Part shown: positions 55,490 through 64,000 of the stretch, piece by piece
How the letters are laid out: every line of letters begins with the position of its first letter
How positions within the stretch are numbered: position 1 is the stretch's first letter
Origin: Salipiger bermudensis
GTDB lineage: Bacteria > Pseudomonadota > Alphaproteobacteria > Rhodobacterales > Rhodobacteraceae
NCBI RefSeq assembly: GCF_020171625.1
Contig: NZ_JAIUZY010000014.1
Coordinates: 58,612-122,611 of the forward strand
Reading direction: 5' to 3'
Length of the DNA stretch: 64,000 bases
Notes under the pieces: generated by a model
Databases searched by the model: none
Told to the model about the DNA's origin: nothing
The model's input: only the letters and a program-made list of their open reading frames with translations
Translations under genes and position numbers: made by a program

Positions 55490-58400
55490 CCGGCCTCGTC
55501 GACTGGGCCGCCGAGCGCGCCCGCATGGTGCTGGCCTTCATCTTCCTGTCGCTGGTCGCCGGCGCCTATGCTTATGCCACCCTGCCCAAGGAGGGCGAGC
55601 CGGATATCGAGATCCCGGCGCTGTTCATCTCGGTCCCCTTCCCCGGCATCTCGGCCGAGGATGCCGAGAAGCTTCTGGTCAAGCCGATGGAGACCGAGCT
55701 GGCCGATCTCGACGGGCTCAAGACGCTCTCCGGCGTGGCCTCCGAGGGCTATGCCGGCGTGGCGCTGGAGTTCGAGTTCGGCTGGAACAAGACCGAGACC
55801 ATGGCCGATGTGCGCGACGCCATGAACACCGCCGAGGGCAGCTTTCCCGACGGCGCAGAGAGTTACTCGATCAACGAGATCAACTTCTCGGAATTTCCCA
55901 TCCTGATCATCTCGCTCACCGGTGCGGTGCCCGAGCGCACCATGACGCAGGTGGTCAAGGATCTGCAGGACCGGGTCGAGGCGCTCGACTCGGTGCTCGA
56001 GGCGGGCATCGCCGGCAAGCGCGACGAGATGGTCGAGGTGATCATCGACCCGCTCCGGCTCGAGAGCTACAACGTCACCGCCAGCGAGCTGATCAACGTG
56101 GTGCAGAACAACAACCTGCTGGTCGCCGCCGGCGAGGTGAAGACCGAGACCGGCGCCTTCTCGGTCAAGATTCCCTCGAGCTTCGACGAGCCGCGCGACA
56201 TCTACGACCTGCCGGTGAAGGTGAACGGCGACCGGGTTGTGACGCTGGGCGAGCTGGCCACCATCAGCCTGACCTTCGAGGATCGCGAGGGCACCGCGCG
56301 GTTCAACGGCGACAGCACGGTGGCGCTGCAGGTGGTCAAGCGCAAGGGCTTCAACCTGATCGACACCGCCAGCGACGTGCGCGCGGTGGTGGCGCAGGCC
56401 GAGGCCGACTGGCCACCCGAGCTGCGCGCCGCGGTCACGGTCTCGGCCAGCAACGACCAGAGCCGCATCGTTGACAGCATGGTCAAGCAGCTCGAGGGTT
56501 CGGTGCTGACCGCCATCGCGCTGGTGATGATCGTGGTGCTGGGCGCGCTTGGCACCCGCGCGGCGCTGCTGGTGGGCTTTGCCATCCCCACGAGCTTCCT
56601 GCTCTGCTTCCTGCTGTTGCTCGGCATGGGAATCACCGTGTCGAACATCGTCATGTTTGGCCTGATCCTTGCGGTGGGGATGCTGGTCGACGGCGCCATC
56701 GTCGTCGTCGAGTACGCCGACAAGCGCATCGCGCAGGGCACCGGGCCGATGCACGCCTATGTCGAGGCCGCCAAGCGCATGTTCTGGCCCGTCGTGAGCT
56801 CGACCGCCACCACGCTCTGCGCCTTCCTGCCGATGCTGTTCTGGCCCGGCGTGGCGGGGCAGTTCATGGGGATGCTGCCGGTGACGCTGATCTTCGTGCT
56901 CTCGGCCTCGCTGGTGGTGGCGCTGATCTACCTGCCGGTGATGGGCGGGGTCTCGGGGCGGTTCTCGCGCGGGCTCAACCGCCGCGGCGAAGCCCTGCGC
57001 CGCCGCCTGCCGAACTGGTGGGCGCGGGCGGCGCTGGTGCCGCTGGCGCTGCTGGGCATGTTCGTGGGCGCCATGATGGTGCTGAACCCGGACCTGCTGT
57101 TCCACGCGCCCTTCACCGGCTACGCCGCGCGCCTGCCGGGCGCGCTGGTCTTCCTCGTCTTCGCGGTGATGGCCTCGATCACGCTCGACGCCGCCCGGAT
57201 CGAGCGTCGGCGCGAGGGCATCGAGGCGCGCTACCGCCGCACGCCCTTCGGCTGGCTGATCCAGCTCATCACCGCCAACCCGGTGATGCCGGTGGTGACC
57301 ATCGCCGCGGTCGTGGTCTTCGTCGTCTCGGTGTTCGGCTATTACGGCGAGAACAACAACGGCACCGAGTTCTTCACCGAGAGCGAGCCCGAGCAGGCCA
57401 TCGTCTATGTCCGCGCCCGCGGCAACCTTTCTCTGGCCGAGAAGGACGCGCTGGTCCGGCGCGCCGAGGAGATTGTTCTCGCCCATCCCGGCATCGAGAC
57501 CGCCTTCGCCTTCTCGGGCGATGGTGGCCTCAGCTCCAACACCGGCGGCGCCGAGCCGCCCAAGGACACGATCGGGCAGATCCAGCTCGAGATCGTGCCG
57601 TGGGAGAACCGCCGCGACCGGCCCGAGCTGGACGGCGATCTGGTGCTGGCCGAGCTGACCGAGGCGATGCAGTCCCTGCCCGGCATCCAGATCGAGATCA
57701 TCGACCTCGCCATGGGGCCGGCCTCGGCCAAGCCGGTGCACCTGCGGCTGAAATCCGACAACTGGACCGATCTGCTCGCCGCCACCGAACTGGCCCGGGC
57801 GCGGTTCGACAGCATGGCCGGACTGCGCCAGATCGAGGACACCCGCCCCCTGCCCGGCATCGACTGGCAGATCGATGTCGACGTTGAAAAGGCCGGGCGC
57901 TACGGCGCCGACGTGGCCACCGTGGGCGCCATGGTCCAGCTCGTCACGCGCGGGCTGACGCTCGACACCATGCGGGTCGACAGCTCGGACGAGGAGATCG
58001 ACATCCGCGTGCGCCTGCCCGCCGAGGACCGGGTGCTCTCGACGCTGGACAGCCTCAAGGTGCGCACGCAGGACGGGCTGGTGCCGCTGTCGAACTTCAT
58101 CACCCGACAGCCGGTGGAGAAACTCGCCGAGATCAACCGCGTCGACCAGAAGCGCCATTTCGACATCAAGGCCGGGGTGCGCGAGGGGCTGGTGAAATTC
58201 GTCAGCGACGGCGCGACCGTAGGATATGGCACGCAAGCCGCGTCCGGCCCCGGCGACCTCAGCCTGCGCGGCACCGGCTACGACCTGACCCGCACCGAGC
58301 CCGGCGCCGATCCGGTCGCGCTGGCCGAGAGCGGCGCGTTGCAGGTGGCGCCGGTCAATGCCAACGAGCGCATCGCGGCGCTGACCACGTGGCTCGAGAC

Positions 58401-59196
58401 CAGCCCGCTGCCGCGCGGGGTGAGCTGGGAATGGACCGGCGATCAGGAGGAGGAAGCCGACAGCCAGGCCTTCCTCGGCCAGGCCTTCTCGGCGGCGCTG
58501 GCGCTGATGTTCATCATCCTGCTGGCTCAGTTCAACAGCTTCTACAACGCGGTGCTGGTGCTTCTGGCGGTGGTGCTCTCGACCGCCGGGGTGTTCCTCG
58601 GGATGATCGTGATGGACCAGACCTTCTCGATCATCATGACCGGCACCGGCGTGGTGGCGCTGGCGGGGATCGTGGTGAACAACAACATCGTGCTGATCGA
58701 CACCTTCCAGGAATACTCGCGCTACATGCCGCGGATCGAGGCGATCATCCGCACCGCCGAGGACCGGATTCGCCCGGTCCTGCTGACCACCATCACCACC
58801 ATCGCCGGGCTGTTTCCGATGATGATCGGCCTCAGCCTCGACTTCTTCGGCGGCGGCTATGCCATCGACAGCCCGACCTCGCTGTGGTGGAAACCGCTGG
58901 CCACGGCGGTGGTCTTCGGGCTTGCCATCGCAACGGTGCTGACGCTGGTCTTCACGCCGGCGATGCTGGCGCTGCGGGTCTGGTTCAACACCTATCTCGG
59001 CTGGATCGCCCGGGCGTTGGCGGCGCTGTCTCTGGGCCGCGGCAGCCGCGCGGCGCAGGACTGGGCGCTGGCGCGGGCGGCGCGGAAGGTCAAGGCGCCG
59101 ACCATCCTCTGGGAAGAGCTGCCGCCCTTTCCCAGCCGCCCCGCGCACACGCCCGACACGACCGGCGGCGCGGACGCCCTGAAAGCGGCGGAGTGA
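55486..59196 (+). CDS. RND efflux pump permease
   Basis: A 1236-residue inner-membrane pump, somewhat longer than AcrB-type proteins (about 1050) because of extra residues around helices 6-7 (about 480-600) and at the C-terminus. TM4 carries LILAVGMLVDGAIVVVEYAD, with one aspartate of the usual D-D pair replaced by glycine. TM10 reads ALAGIVVNNNIVLIDTFQEY, where AcrB has an essential lysine. This matches a HAE1-like alphaproteobacterial subgroup and suggests a somewhat different proton relay. Exported substrates are unknown; the adaptor gene is directly upstream. Confidence 0.9.
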   Translation: MTGLVDWAAERARMVLAFIFLSLVAGAYAYATLPKEGEPDIEIPALFISVPFPGISAEDAEKLLVKPMETELADLDGLKTLSGVASEGYAGVALEFEFGWNKTETMADVRDAMNTAEGSFPDGAESYSINEINFSEFPILIISLTGAVPERTMTQVVKDLQDRVEALDSVLEAGIAGKRDEMVEVIIDPLRLESYNVTASELINVVQNNNLLVAAGEVKTETGAFSVKIPSSFDEPRDIYDLPVKVNGDRVVTLGELATISLTFEDREGTARFNGDSTVALQVVKRKGFNLIDTASDVRAVVAQAEADWPPELRAAVTVSASNDQSRIVDSMVKQLEGSVLTAIALVMIVVLGALGTRAALLVGFAIPTSFLLCFLLLLGMGITVSNIVMFGLILAVGMLVDGAIVVVEYADKRIAQGTGPMHAYVEAAKRMFWPVVSSTATTLCAFLPMLFWPGVAGQFMGMLPVTLIFVLSASLVVALIYLPVMGGVSGRFSRGLNRRGEALRRRLPNWWARAALVPLALLGMFVGAMMVLNPDLLFHAPFTGYAARLPGALVFLVFAVMASITLDAARIERRREGIEARYRRTPFGWLIQLITANPVMPVVTIAAVVVFVVSVFGYYGENNNGTEFFTESEPEQAIVYVRARGNLSLAEKDALVRRAEEIVLAHPGIETAFAFSGDGGLSSNTGGAEPPKDTIGQIQLEIVPWENRRDRPELDGDLVLAELTEAMQSLPGIQIEIIDLAMGPASAKPVHLRLKSDNWTDLLAATELARARFDSMAGLRQIEDTRPLPGIDWQIDVDVEKAGRYGADVATVGAMVQLVTRGLTLDTMRVDSSDEEIDIRVRLPAEDRVLSTLDSLKVRTQDGLVPLSNFITRQPVEKLAEINRVDQKRHFDIKAGVREGLVKFVSDGATVGYGTQAASGPGDLSLRGTGYDLTRTEPGADPVALAESGALQVAPVNANERIAALTTWLETSPLPRGVSWEWTGDQEEEADSQAFLGQAFSAALALMFIILLAQFNSFYNAVLVLLAVVLSTAGVFLGMIVMDQTFSIIMTGTGVVALAGIVVNNNIVLIDTFQEYSRYMPRIEAIIRTAEDRIRPVLLTTITTIAGLFPMMIGLSLDFFGGGYAIDSPTSLWWKPLATAVVFGLAIATVLTLVFTPAMLALRVWFNTYLGWIARALAALSLGRGSRAAQDWALARAARKVKAPTILWEELPPFPSRPAHTPDTTGGADALKAAE

Positions 59197-59280
59197 GGCG
59201 CGCGGGTTGAGGCCCGTCGCCCCGGACCGCGCATGGCGGGCGCGCCTGTCCCGGGCCACCGCGTCGCGGGGCGGCTGGCT

Positions 59281-60417
59281 TTACTCCAGCAGCGTGAAGC
59301 CCGACTCGGCCAGGTCGCGCCCGTTGACCTGAAGGATCACCGCGTGCGGCCCGGGATGCAGCCGGAAGGTGCTGGCATCGCCCTTCATCCGGTGACCCTT
59401 GGAAAGCGTCAGGCGCTTGCCCGGGGCAAGCGCGGCGGCCTTCAGCTTGAAGACCTTCTCGGCGCTGCCCGCGGGCCGCGCAAAGCGCAGGCGGTAGTCG
59501 ACCAGCACCGGCCCGGCCTCCGGGCTTTCGAGACTGGCGGCGATGGTCAGAACCTCTCCGATCCGCAGCTCGGGCTGGATTTCGAGCCGCGCGGTGACCG
59601 GCAGGTCCGGCCGGTAGCCCAGCAGCGCCAACGCGCCGGTCTCACCGCGCTTGACCGCGGTACGCAGCGCGTGGCGGGTGATCCAGTCGAGCTCGCGCGG
59701 GGCTTGCGCACCGCTTTCGTGCCACGCGGTCAGACGCCCGAGCACCACGTCGGGATGCGTCTTGCCGAGGTCGTTGAGATGGTTGGCCACCGAGCGGGTC
59801 ACAAAACGGGTGTCGTCGGCGTGCAACACATCGAGCAACGGCAGCGGCGCGCGCGGGTCGAGGGTGATGCCCATGCCCCAGGGCAGCTTCGGGCGCGTGC
59901 CCTCGGAGACCAGCCGGCGGACGTGGTAGTGCGGATCGCGCACCCAGCCCTGCATCCGCGCCAGCACCAGATCGGGCCAGCGATTGAGGAAGGGCCGGAT
60001 GGCGTATTCCATCGAGAAGCGCTGCGTCGCCGCGTGCAGCAGGTCGAGGGCGCGCTCTGGATGTTCGAGGCCATGCCGTGCCGCCAGCACCCCGTGCACC
60101 GCGTGGATGAAGCGACCGAAGTCGTCATCCTTGCGGGCGGGGTCGAGCGGCTCTGGAAGCGTTGCTTCAAGAGAATCGGCCATAGCATTGAAATCGCTTG
60201 GCAGTTGCGCCTCGAGCGCATCCGCCAGAACGCCGAGCCGGGCATGGACGCCGAGCCCGTCGAAGCGCGGCAACACGTGATCGAGAAAGCGCCCGGCATC
60301 GAAGCCGGGCAGCACCGAGGCCTCCTGCGCCAGCGCCCCGGCGTTCTCGGCGTTGAAGAGCTGGTCGGCGAGGGAAAACCCCGCGCCGCCGCCCTTGCCG
60401 TCAGGACCGCGGGCCAT
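59281..60417 (-). CDS. AlkC-like DNA glycosylase with Ig-like C-terminal domain
   Basis: A 378-residue protein. Residues about 15-260 are helical repeats of the AlkC/AlkD (HEAT-like) DNA alkylation repair group, with the characteristic FLNRWPDLVLARMQGWVRD and HHVRRLVSEGTRPKLPWG-type segments (HVRRLVSEGTRPKLPWG). The C-terminal 110 residues are beta-rich, like the Ig-type domain described in AlkC proteins. It probably removes alkylated adenines such as 3-methyl- or 1-methyladenine from DNA. ATG 60417 is the best start, though a few residues either way are possible. It is convergent with the RND pump gene. Confidence 0.75.
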   Translation of the reverse strand: MARGPDGKGGGAGFSLADQLFNAENAGALAQEASVLPGFDAGRFLDHVLPRFDGLGVHARLGVLADALEAQLPSDFNAMADSLEATLPEPLDPARKDDDFGRFIHAVHGVLAARHGLEHPERALDLLHAATQRFSMEYAIRPFLNRWPDLVLARMQGWVRDPHYHVRRLVSEGTRPKLPWGMGITLDPRAPLPLLDVLHADDTRFVTRSVANHLNDLGKTHPDVVLGRLTAWHESGAQAPRELDWITRHALRTAVKRGETGALALLGYRPDLPVTARLEIQPELRIGEVLTIAASLESPEAGPVLVDYRLRFARPAGSAEKVFKLKAAALAPGKRLTLSKGHRMKGDASTFRLHPGPHAVILQVNGRDLAESGFTLLE

Positions 60418-60432
60418 GCGCGGCGCAGCTTT

Positions 60433-60505
60433 GGGGGCGCTGCCCCCGCCGCCCGTTCCGGGCGACTCCCCCGGGATATTTCGGGCCAGAAGAAGCTGCG
60501 GGCGC
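60433..60505. repeat. Dispersed intergenic repeat, copy E
   Basis: GGGGGC-GCT-GCCCCC (60433-60447) is followed by CCCCCGGGATATTT and CGGGCCAGAAGAAG (60468-60495). It fills the gap between the SDR stop at 60507 and the AlkC start at 60417, both on the minus strand. Confidence 0.75.
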
Positions 60506-60506
60506 G

Positions 60507-61286
60507 TCAGATGGTGGCAAAGGTCTCGCCCCCGTCGAGCACGATGTTCTGGCCGACGATGTAGCCGGCATGGGCGGAGCACAGGAAGGCGCACATCTTG
60601 CCAAACTCGGCGGGATCGCCGTAGCGCCCGGCGGGAATGCCGGCGGCGCGGATCTCGCGGGCCTCGGCGCGGGTGATGCCCTTTTGCTTGGCCATCACGT
60701 CGTCCAGCTGGTCGATGCGGGCGGTGTCGTGCACGCCGGGCAGCAGGTTGTTGATGGTCACGCCCTTGTCGGCGACCTGGCGCGAGGTGCCGGAGACGAA
60801 GCCCGTGAGGCCGGCGCGGGCGGCATTCGACAGGCCCAACGGCAGCAGCGGCGCTTTGACCGAGCGCGAGGTGATGTTGACCACACGGCCCCAGCCGCGT
60901 TCCATCATGCCGGGCACCAGCGCCTGCATCAGCGCGATCGGCGACAGCATCGAGCCGTCCAGCGCGTCGATGAAATCGCCGCGGTCCCAGTCGGTCCAGT
61001 AGCCCGGGGGCGGCCCGCCGGCATTGGTCACGAGGATATCGCAGGCCCCGGCGGCGGCCAGCACCTCGGCGCGGCCTTCCGGATCGGTGATGTCGGCGGC
61101 GATGGCGGTGACCTCGACGCCGGAGGCCTCGCTGATCTCGCCCGCGGCCTCTTCGAGCGGGCCGGCGCTGCGGGCGTTCATCACCAGCGTGCAGCCGGCC
61201 TCGGCCAGCGCCTCGGCGCAACCGCGCCCCAGCCCCTTAGACGAGGCGCAGACCAGCGCGCGTTTGCCGGAAATTCCAAGATCCAT
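60507..61286 (-). CDS. Atypical SDR oxidoreductase without YxxxK
   Basis: A 259-residue short-chain dehydrogenase fold. The nucleotide motif is ASSKGLGRG instead of TGxxxGIG, NAGG and the catalytic-serine region NITSRS (S140) are kept, but the YxxxK pair is replaced by S153-NAA-R157 in LGLSNAARAGL. This S..R form occurs in a sub-branch of SDRs annotated as FabG-like or 3-oxoacyl reductases; whether it is an active reductase is open. AAGGAG precedes the ATG at 61286. Confidence 0.8.
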   Translation of the reverse strand: MDLGISGKRALVCASSKGLGRGCAEALAEAGCTLVMNARSAGPLEEAAGEISEASGVEVTAIAADITDPEGRAEVLAAAGACDILVTNAGGPPPGYWTDWDRGDFIDALDGSMLSPIALMQALVPGMMERGWGRVVNITSRSVKAPLLPLGLSNAARAGLTGFVSGTSRQVADKGVTINNLLPGVHDTARIDQLDDVMAKQKGITRAEAREIRAAGIPAGRYGDPAEFGKMCAFLCSAHAGYIVGQNIVLDGGETFATI

Positions 61287-61482
61287 GTCGTCAGTCTCCT
61301 TCTCTGTCCCGGGCCTGCCCCGGGCGGGCCGGGACGAGACCGGCCGAGACTCCATTTGATGCCACAATGGTTTGGCATACAATGGCCGGAACGACATCCG
61401 GCGCGGCAAATCCTGCGTCAGGCGTCGGCAGAGCCTAAGACCGAAGACCAATGACAGCCCAACACGCAGAGGCCGACCCCAC

Positions 61483-62499
61483 ATGACCGAGGCTGAAGGC
61501 GCACGCGTCGCGCATGGCGTCACCGTCTACCGCGCGGACCAGATCCGCGTCATCAACGGCGCGAATCTCGGCGACGGGCTGAGCTTTGCCGAAGAGCTCG
61601 TGCCGGACGACATCTATCGCCTTTCACCGGTCGCGGCGCAGCACCGCCTGAGCCTCTACCCGGCCTCCAGCTCGCCCTTCCGCATCGCCGCGGACAGCGA
61701 GATCGGCACGCCCGGCGCGGATCTGCACCTCGACTGCGTGCTGACCTTCATGTCGGGCGATGGCCACACGACCGAAGGTCTGGTGCTGGTCGAGACCGAC
61801 GCGGCGGGCGACGTGGCCGCGATCCTGTTCCTGCCGCTGGCCGCGCTCGACCCGCGGCAGGATCTCGCGCTGGTGGGGATCACCCGCGACGGCGCGCTGC
61901 AGAAGTTCGCGCAATCCGCCTGCGTGTCCTTCACCCGCGGCACGATGATCACCATGGCCTCCGGTGCACAGCGCCCGGTGGAGGCGCTCTCGGTGGGCGA
62001 CCGGGTCCTGACCCGCGACGACGGCCCGCAGGAGATCCGCTGGCTCGGCCATCACACGGTGCGGGCCGTGGGCGAGTTTGCCCCGATCCTGATCCGCGAA
62101 GGGGTGCTGAACAATTCCGGCGATCTGCTGGTGAGCCCCGATCACCGGCTCTTCATCTACCAGCGCCGCGACCGCATCGGCGCCGGGCGCTCGGAGCTGC
62201 TGGTCAAGGCGCGTCACCTGGTCAACGACGACAGCATCCGGCGGGTGCAGGGCGGCTTCGTCGACTATTACCAGATGCTCTTCGATCACCATCAGATCAT
62301 CTATGCCGAGGGCATCGCGGCGGAATCGATGCTGATCGATACCCGCACCCACGCGGCGCTGCCCGAGGAGCTGCACCAGCGGCTCTCGGAGCTTCTGCCC
62401 GGGCACAGCCGGAGCGATCACCGCGCCCTCGAGGTCGAGGAGGCCTTGCTCGACCGGCCGGACCTGGCGGAGCTGCTGCGCAAGTCCTCGCGCGGGTGA
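61483..62499 (+). CDS. Hint-domain (intein/hedgehog-like) protein
   Basis: A 338-residue protein. The N-terminal 145 residues are unrecognised beta-rich sequence. From about residue 147 there is a Hint domain: CVSFTRGTMITMASG, RPVEALSVGDRVLTRDDG, QEIRWLG and later LLVSPDHRLFI, all typical of the Rhodobacteraceae Hint family. In most relatives the cysteine directly precedes FTPGT; here S149 occupies that place and C147 lies two residues earlier. Such domains can cleave or splice the polypeptide; activity is not shown here. The protein has no signal peptide. The gene stands alone. Confidence 0.75.
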   Translation: MTEAEGARVAHGVTVYRADQIRVINGANLGDGLSFAEELVPDDIYRLSPVAAQHRLSLYPASSSPFRIAADSEIGTPGADLHLDCVLTFMSGDGHTTEGLVLVETDAAGDVAAILFLPLAALDPRQDLALVGITRDGALQKFAQSACVSFTRGTMITMASGAQRPVEALSVGDRVLTRDDGPQEIRWLGHHTVRAVGEFAPILIREGVLNNSGDLLVSPDHRLFIYQRRDRIGAGRSELLVKARHLVNDDSIRRVQGGFVDYYQMLFDHHQIIYAEGIAAESMLIDTRTHAALPEELHQRLSELLPGHSRSDHRALEVEEALLDRPDLAELLRKSSRG

Positions 62500-62506
62500 G
62501 GCTGCG

Positions 62507-63772
62507 TCACGCGGCGGGCGGGTCGTCCTGTGCGGCTTCCGCCTGGTCGACCGCCCAGCTCGTCGCGACTTCGACCGCCACCGGAGAGGTGGTCGGCAGG
62601 ACCGTCAGGTAAGCGTCGGTCTCCTCGACCTGGATCGCCGGGCGCTGCGTCATCCGGTAGAGCGCGTAAAGCCCGATGCCGGCGAAGGTCAGCGTCAGCA
62701 CCAGCCAGAACCCGTGCGGGCCGAGCGCCTGCATCGCCCAGCCGCTGAGCAGCGGGCCGGCGATCGCGCCGAGGCCGAAGACGAAAACCAGGCCGCCCGA
62801 GGCCGCGGGCATGTCGTCGGCGGGCAGGTCGTCATTGGCGTAGGCCAGAAACAGCGAATAAAGCGGCGTGGTCACGCCGCCGGCGAGGAAGGCAGCGACG
62901 AACAGCATCTCGGAGTTCCCGTCGGTCATCAGTCCGAGGGCGCAGGCACCCGCCCCCATCGCGGCGGCCGCGAAAATCAGCTTGCGGCGGTCGAGCACGT
63001 CCGAGAGCCAGCCTATCGGGTATTGCAGGACGAGGGCGCCGCCGAAAAGCATCGCCACGAAGAACGCGATCTGCGGCGTGGTGAGACCGATCTGGGTGCC
63101 GAAGACCGCGCCCATGCCCGATTGCGTGGCGTAGATGCTGCCGAGGAAGAACGTGCCCACGGTGGCCAGCGGCGCAAGCCCGAAGAGCCGGCGCAGCGAC
63201 ATCGGCCGCGCCACGCTGACCGCGGGGGTGGGCGTGGCCGAGAGCAGGATCGGCCCGAAGGAGAGCGACACGAGGATCGAGGCGCCGATGAACAGCACCG
63301 ATGTGGCGGCGTCTCCGAGTGTCAGCAGCCATTGCGCGCCGATCACGCCAAGGGTCTGGGCGATCATGTAGGCCGAGAGGATCTTGCCGCGGGTGTCGTT
63401 GGTGGCGGCGTGGTTGAGCCAGCTCTCGGCGGCGACATAGACGCCGGACATGCAAAAGCCGAGGATCAGGCGCAGCGGGGTCCAGGCCCAGGGTTCGGTG
63501 ACCAGCGGGAAGGCGATCAGGCCGGCGGACATGAAGCTGCCGAGCGCGGCGAAGACCCGCACATGCCCGACGCGGCGAATCAGGATCGGCGTCACACGCG
63601 CGCCGGAGAGGAAGCCGATATAGTAGCCCGAGGTGATCACGGCCAGCGCCGCGGCGGAAAAGCCCTCGATGTCGCCGCGAACACCGATCAGCGTGAACTG
63701 CATGCCATTTCCGAGCATGATCAGGAACGTGCCAAGAAGCAGTGCCCAGACGCTGCCAAGAACGGAAATCAT
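62507..63772 (-). CDS. MFS transporter, YcaD-like
   Basis: A 421-residue membrane protein with 12 predicted helices and an acidic, probably soluble C-terminus. MLGNGMQFTLIGVRGDIEGF and ITSGYYIGFLSGARVTP near the N-terminus, and YPIGWLSDVLDRRKLIF in the middle loop, resemble the YcaD/UMF-like MFS group of unknown substrate. ATG 63772 follows AGGGGAG; longer versions would use non-family sequence. It is convergent with the Hint gene, 7 bp apart. Confidence 0.8.
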   Translation of the reverse strand: MISVLGSVWALLLGTFLIMLGNGMQFTLIGVRGDIEGFSAAALAVITSGYYIGFLSGARVTPILIRRVGHVRVFAALGSFMSAGLIAFPLVTEPWAWTPLRLILGFCMSGVYVAAESWLNHAATNDTRGKILSAYMIAQTLGVIGAQWLLTLGDAATSVLFIGASILVSLSFGPILLSATPTPAVSVARPMSLRRLFGLAPLATVGTFFLGSIYATQSGMGAVFGTQIGLTTPQIAFFVAMLFGGALVLQYPIGWLSDVLDRRKLIFAAAAMGAGACALGLMTDGNSEMLFVAAFLAGGVTTPLYSLFLAYANDDLPADDMPAASGGLVFVFGLGAIAGPLLSGWAMQALGPHGFWLVLTLTFAGIGLYALYRMTQRPAIQVEETDAYLTVLPTTSPVAVEVATSWAVDQAEAAQDDPPAA

Positions 63773-64000
63773 GCGGCTCCCCTTGAATGACCGGTTGGCT
63801 GTTCCCGGATGCTTGCAGCAGCCGGACGCACTCCGCACGCCCCGCTGCGCCGTCGGACACACTCTTCGCGACATTGGTGAAGAATTCAGCGCCAGCGCGG
63901 CAGCTTCGAGGGCCCGCAAGGCCTGTTGCGTCTGGAATATCCGAACCGGAAGGGGGCGCTGCCGCTGTCGGACCGGAGGTGCAACTTTCAAAGAGAAGAG
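63773..64000. other. Right edge, no supported gene
   Basis: This stretch holds the promoter region of the MFS gene. A plus-strand frame stays open to the window end but lacks a start codon and recognised motifs, so it is not called. Confidence 0.5.

Noticed and set aside
63848..64000. Possible start of a new plus-strand gene at the right edge
   Set aside because: The frame is open but no start codon with a ribosome site and no motif could be identified in the short stretch available.

Overview
The window is high-GC chromosomal DNA of an alphaproteobacterium, most likely Rhodobacteraceae (Roseobacter/Rhodobacter group). The strongest arguments are the gene order dusB(nifR3)-ntrB-ntrC-ntrY-ntrX-(lipoprotein)-trkA-trkH-hfq-hflX, an NtrC without the GAFTGA loop (a known Rhodobacter peculiarity), a fused ispDF, RNase E with a long acidic insertion in its S1 domain, and a Hint-domain protein of a type common in this family. 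The assignment rests on recalled family traits, not on a search. I saw no rRNA, tRNA, CRISPR array, insertion sequence or prophage.

Layout. 1-238: end of a glycosyltransferase. 445-9539: a chemotaxis cluster (divergent soluble MCP-like protein; STAS protein, cheY, cheA, cheW, mcp, cheW, broken cheR, cheB). 10025-13204: three genes of valine catabolism (isobutyryl-CoA dehydrogenase, 3-hydroxyisobutyryl-CoA hydrolase, 3-hydroxyisobutyrate dehydrogenase) behind a palindromic operator-like site. 13361-19053: DsbA-like oxidoreductase, Bcr/CflA transporter, NADP isocitrate dehydrogenase, YitT-like protein and class I aldolase. 19165-22606: ccdA, a membrane-anchored serine hydrolase and a cytochrome P450 on the minus strand. 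22756-25620: rne. 26116-33677: osmC, a beta-hydroxyacid dehydrogenase, penicillin-acylase-type hydrolase plus aminoglycoside-phosphotransferase-like kinase, a FUSC-like membrane protein, hflX and hfq. 33892-44858: Trk potassium uptake and the Ntr two-component systems. 45036-48408: ispDF, pgpA, pncC, a CoQ10-binding START protein, hpt and a 61-residue membrane protein. 48694-50055: cytochrome c' and a dihaem cytochrome c. 50267-53900: der, bamB and a YfgM-like protein. 54173-59196: RND efflux adaptor and pump. 59281-63772: AlkC-like protein, atypical SDR, Hint-domain protein, MFS transporter.

Most of this is housekeeping or ordinary accessory metabolism. The points that stand out are: (1) cheR is split by what looks like an 11-nt deletion that removes exactly its FFRE motif, inside an otherwise intact che operon; (2) the divergent gene at 445-2166 encodes a soluble protein with a degenerate MCP signalling tip and a CheZ-like D-x-x-x-Q; (3) a modular palindromic intergenic repeat (GGGGGC-GCT-GCCCCC, then CCGGGATATTT..GGCCAGAAGAAG, sometimes with its inverted mate) occurs five times, always in a gap at gene 3' ends; (4) several proteins lack textbook catalytic residues (SDR without YxxxK, RND pump without the TM10 lysine). 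I do not see a clearly new multi-gene defence or signalling system; the best candidates for something undescribed are the MCP-like protein, the P450/hydrolase pair and the Hint protein.
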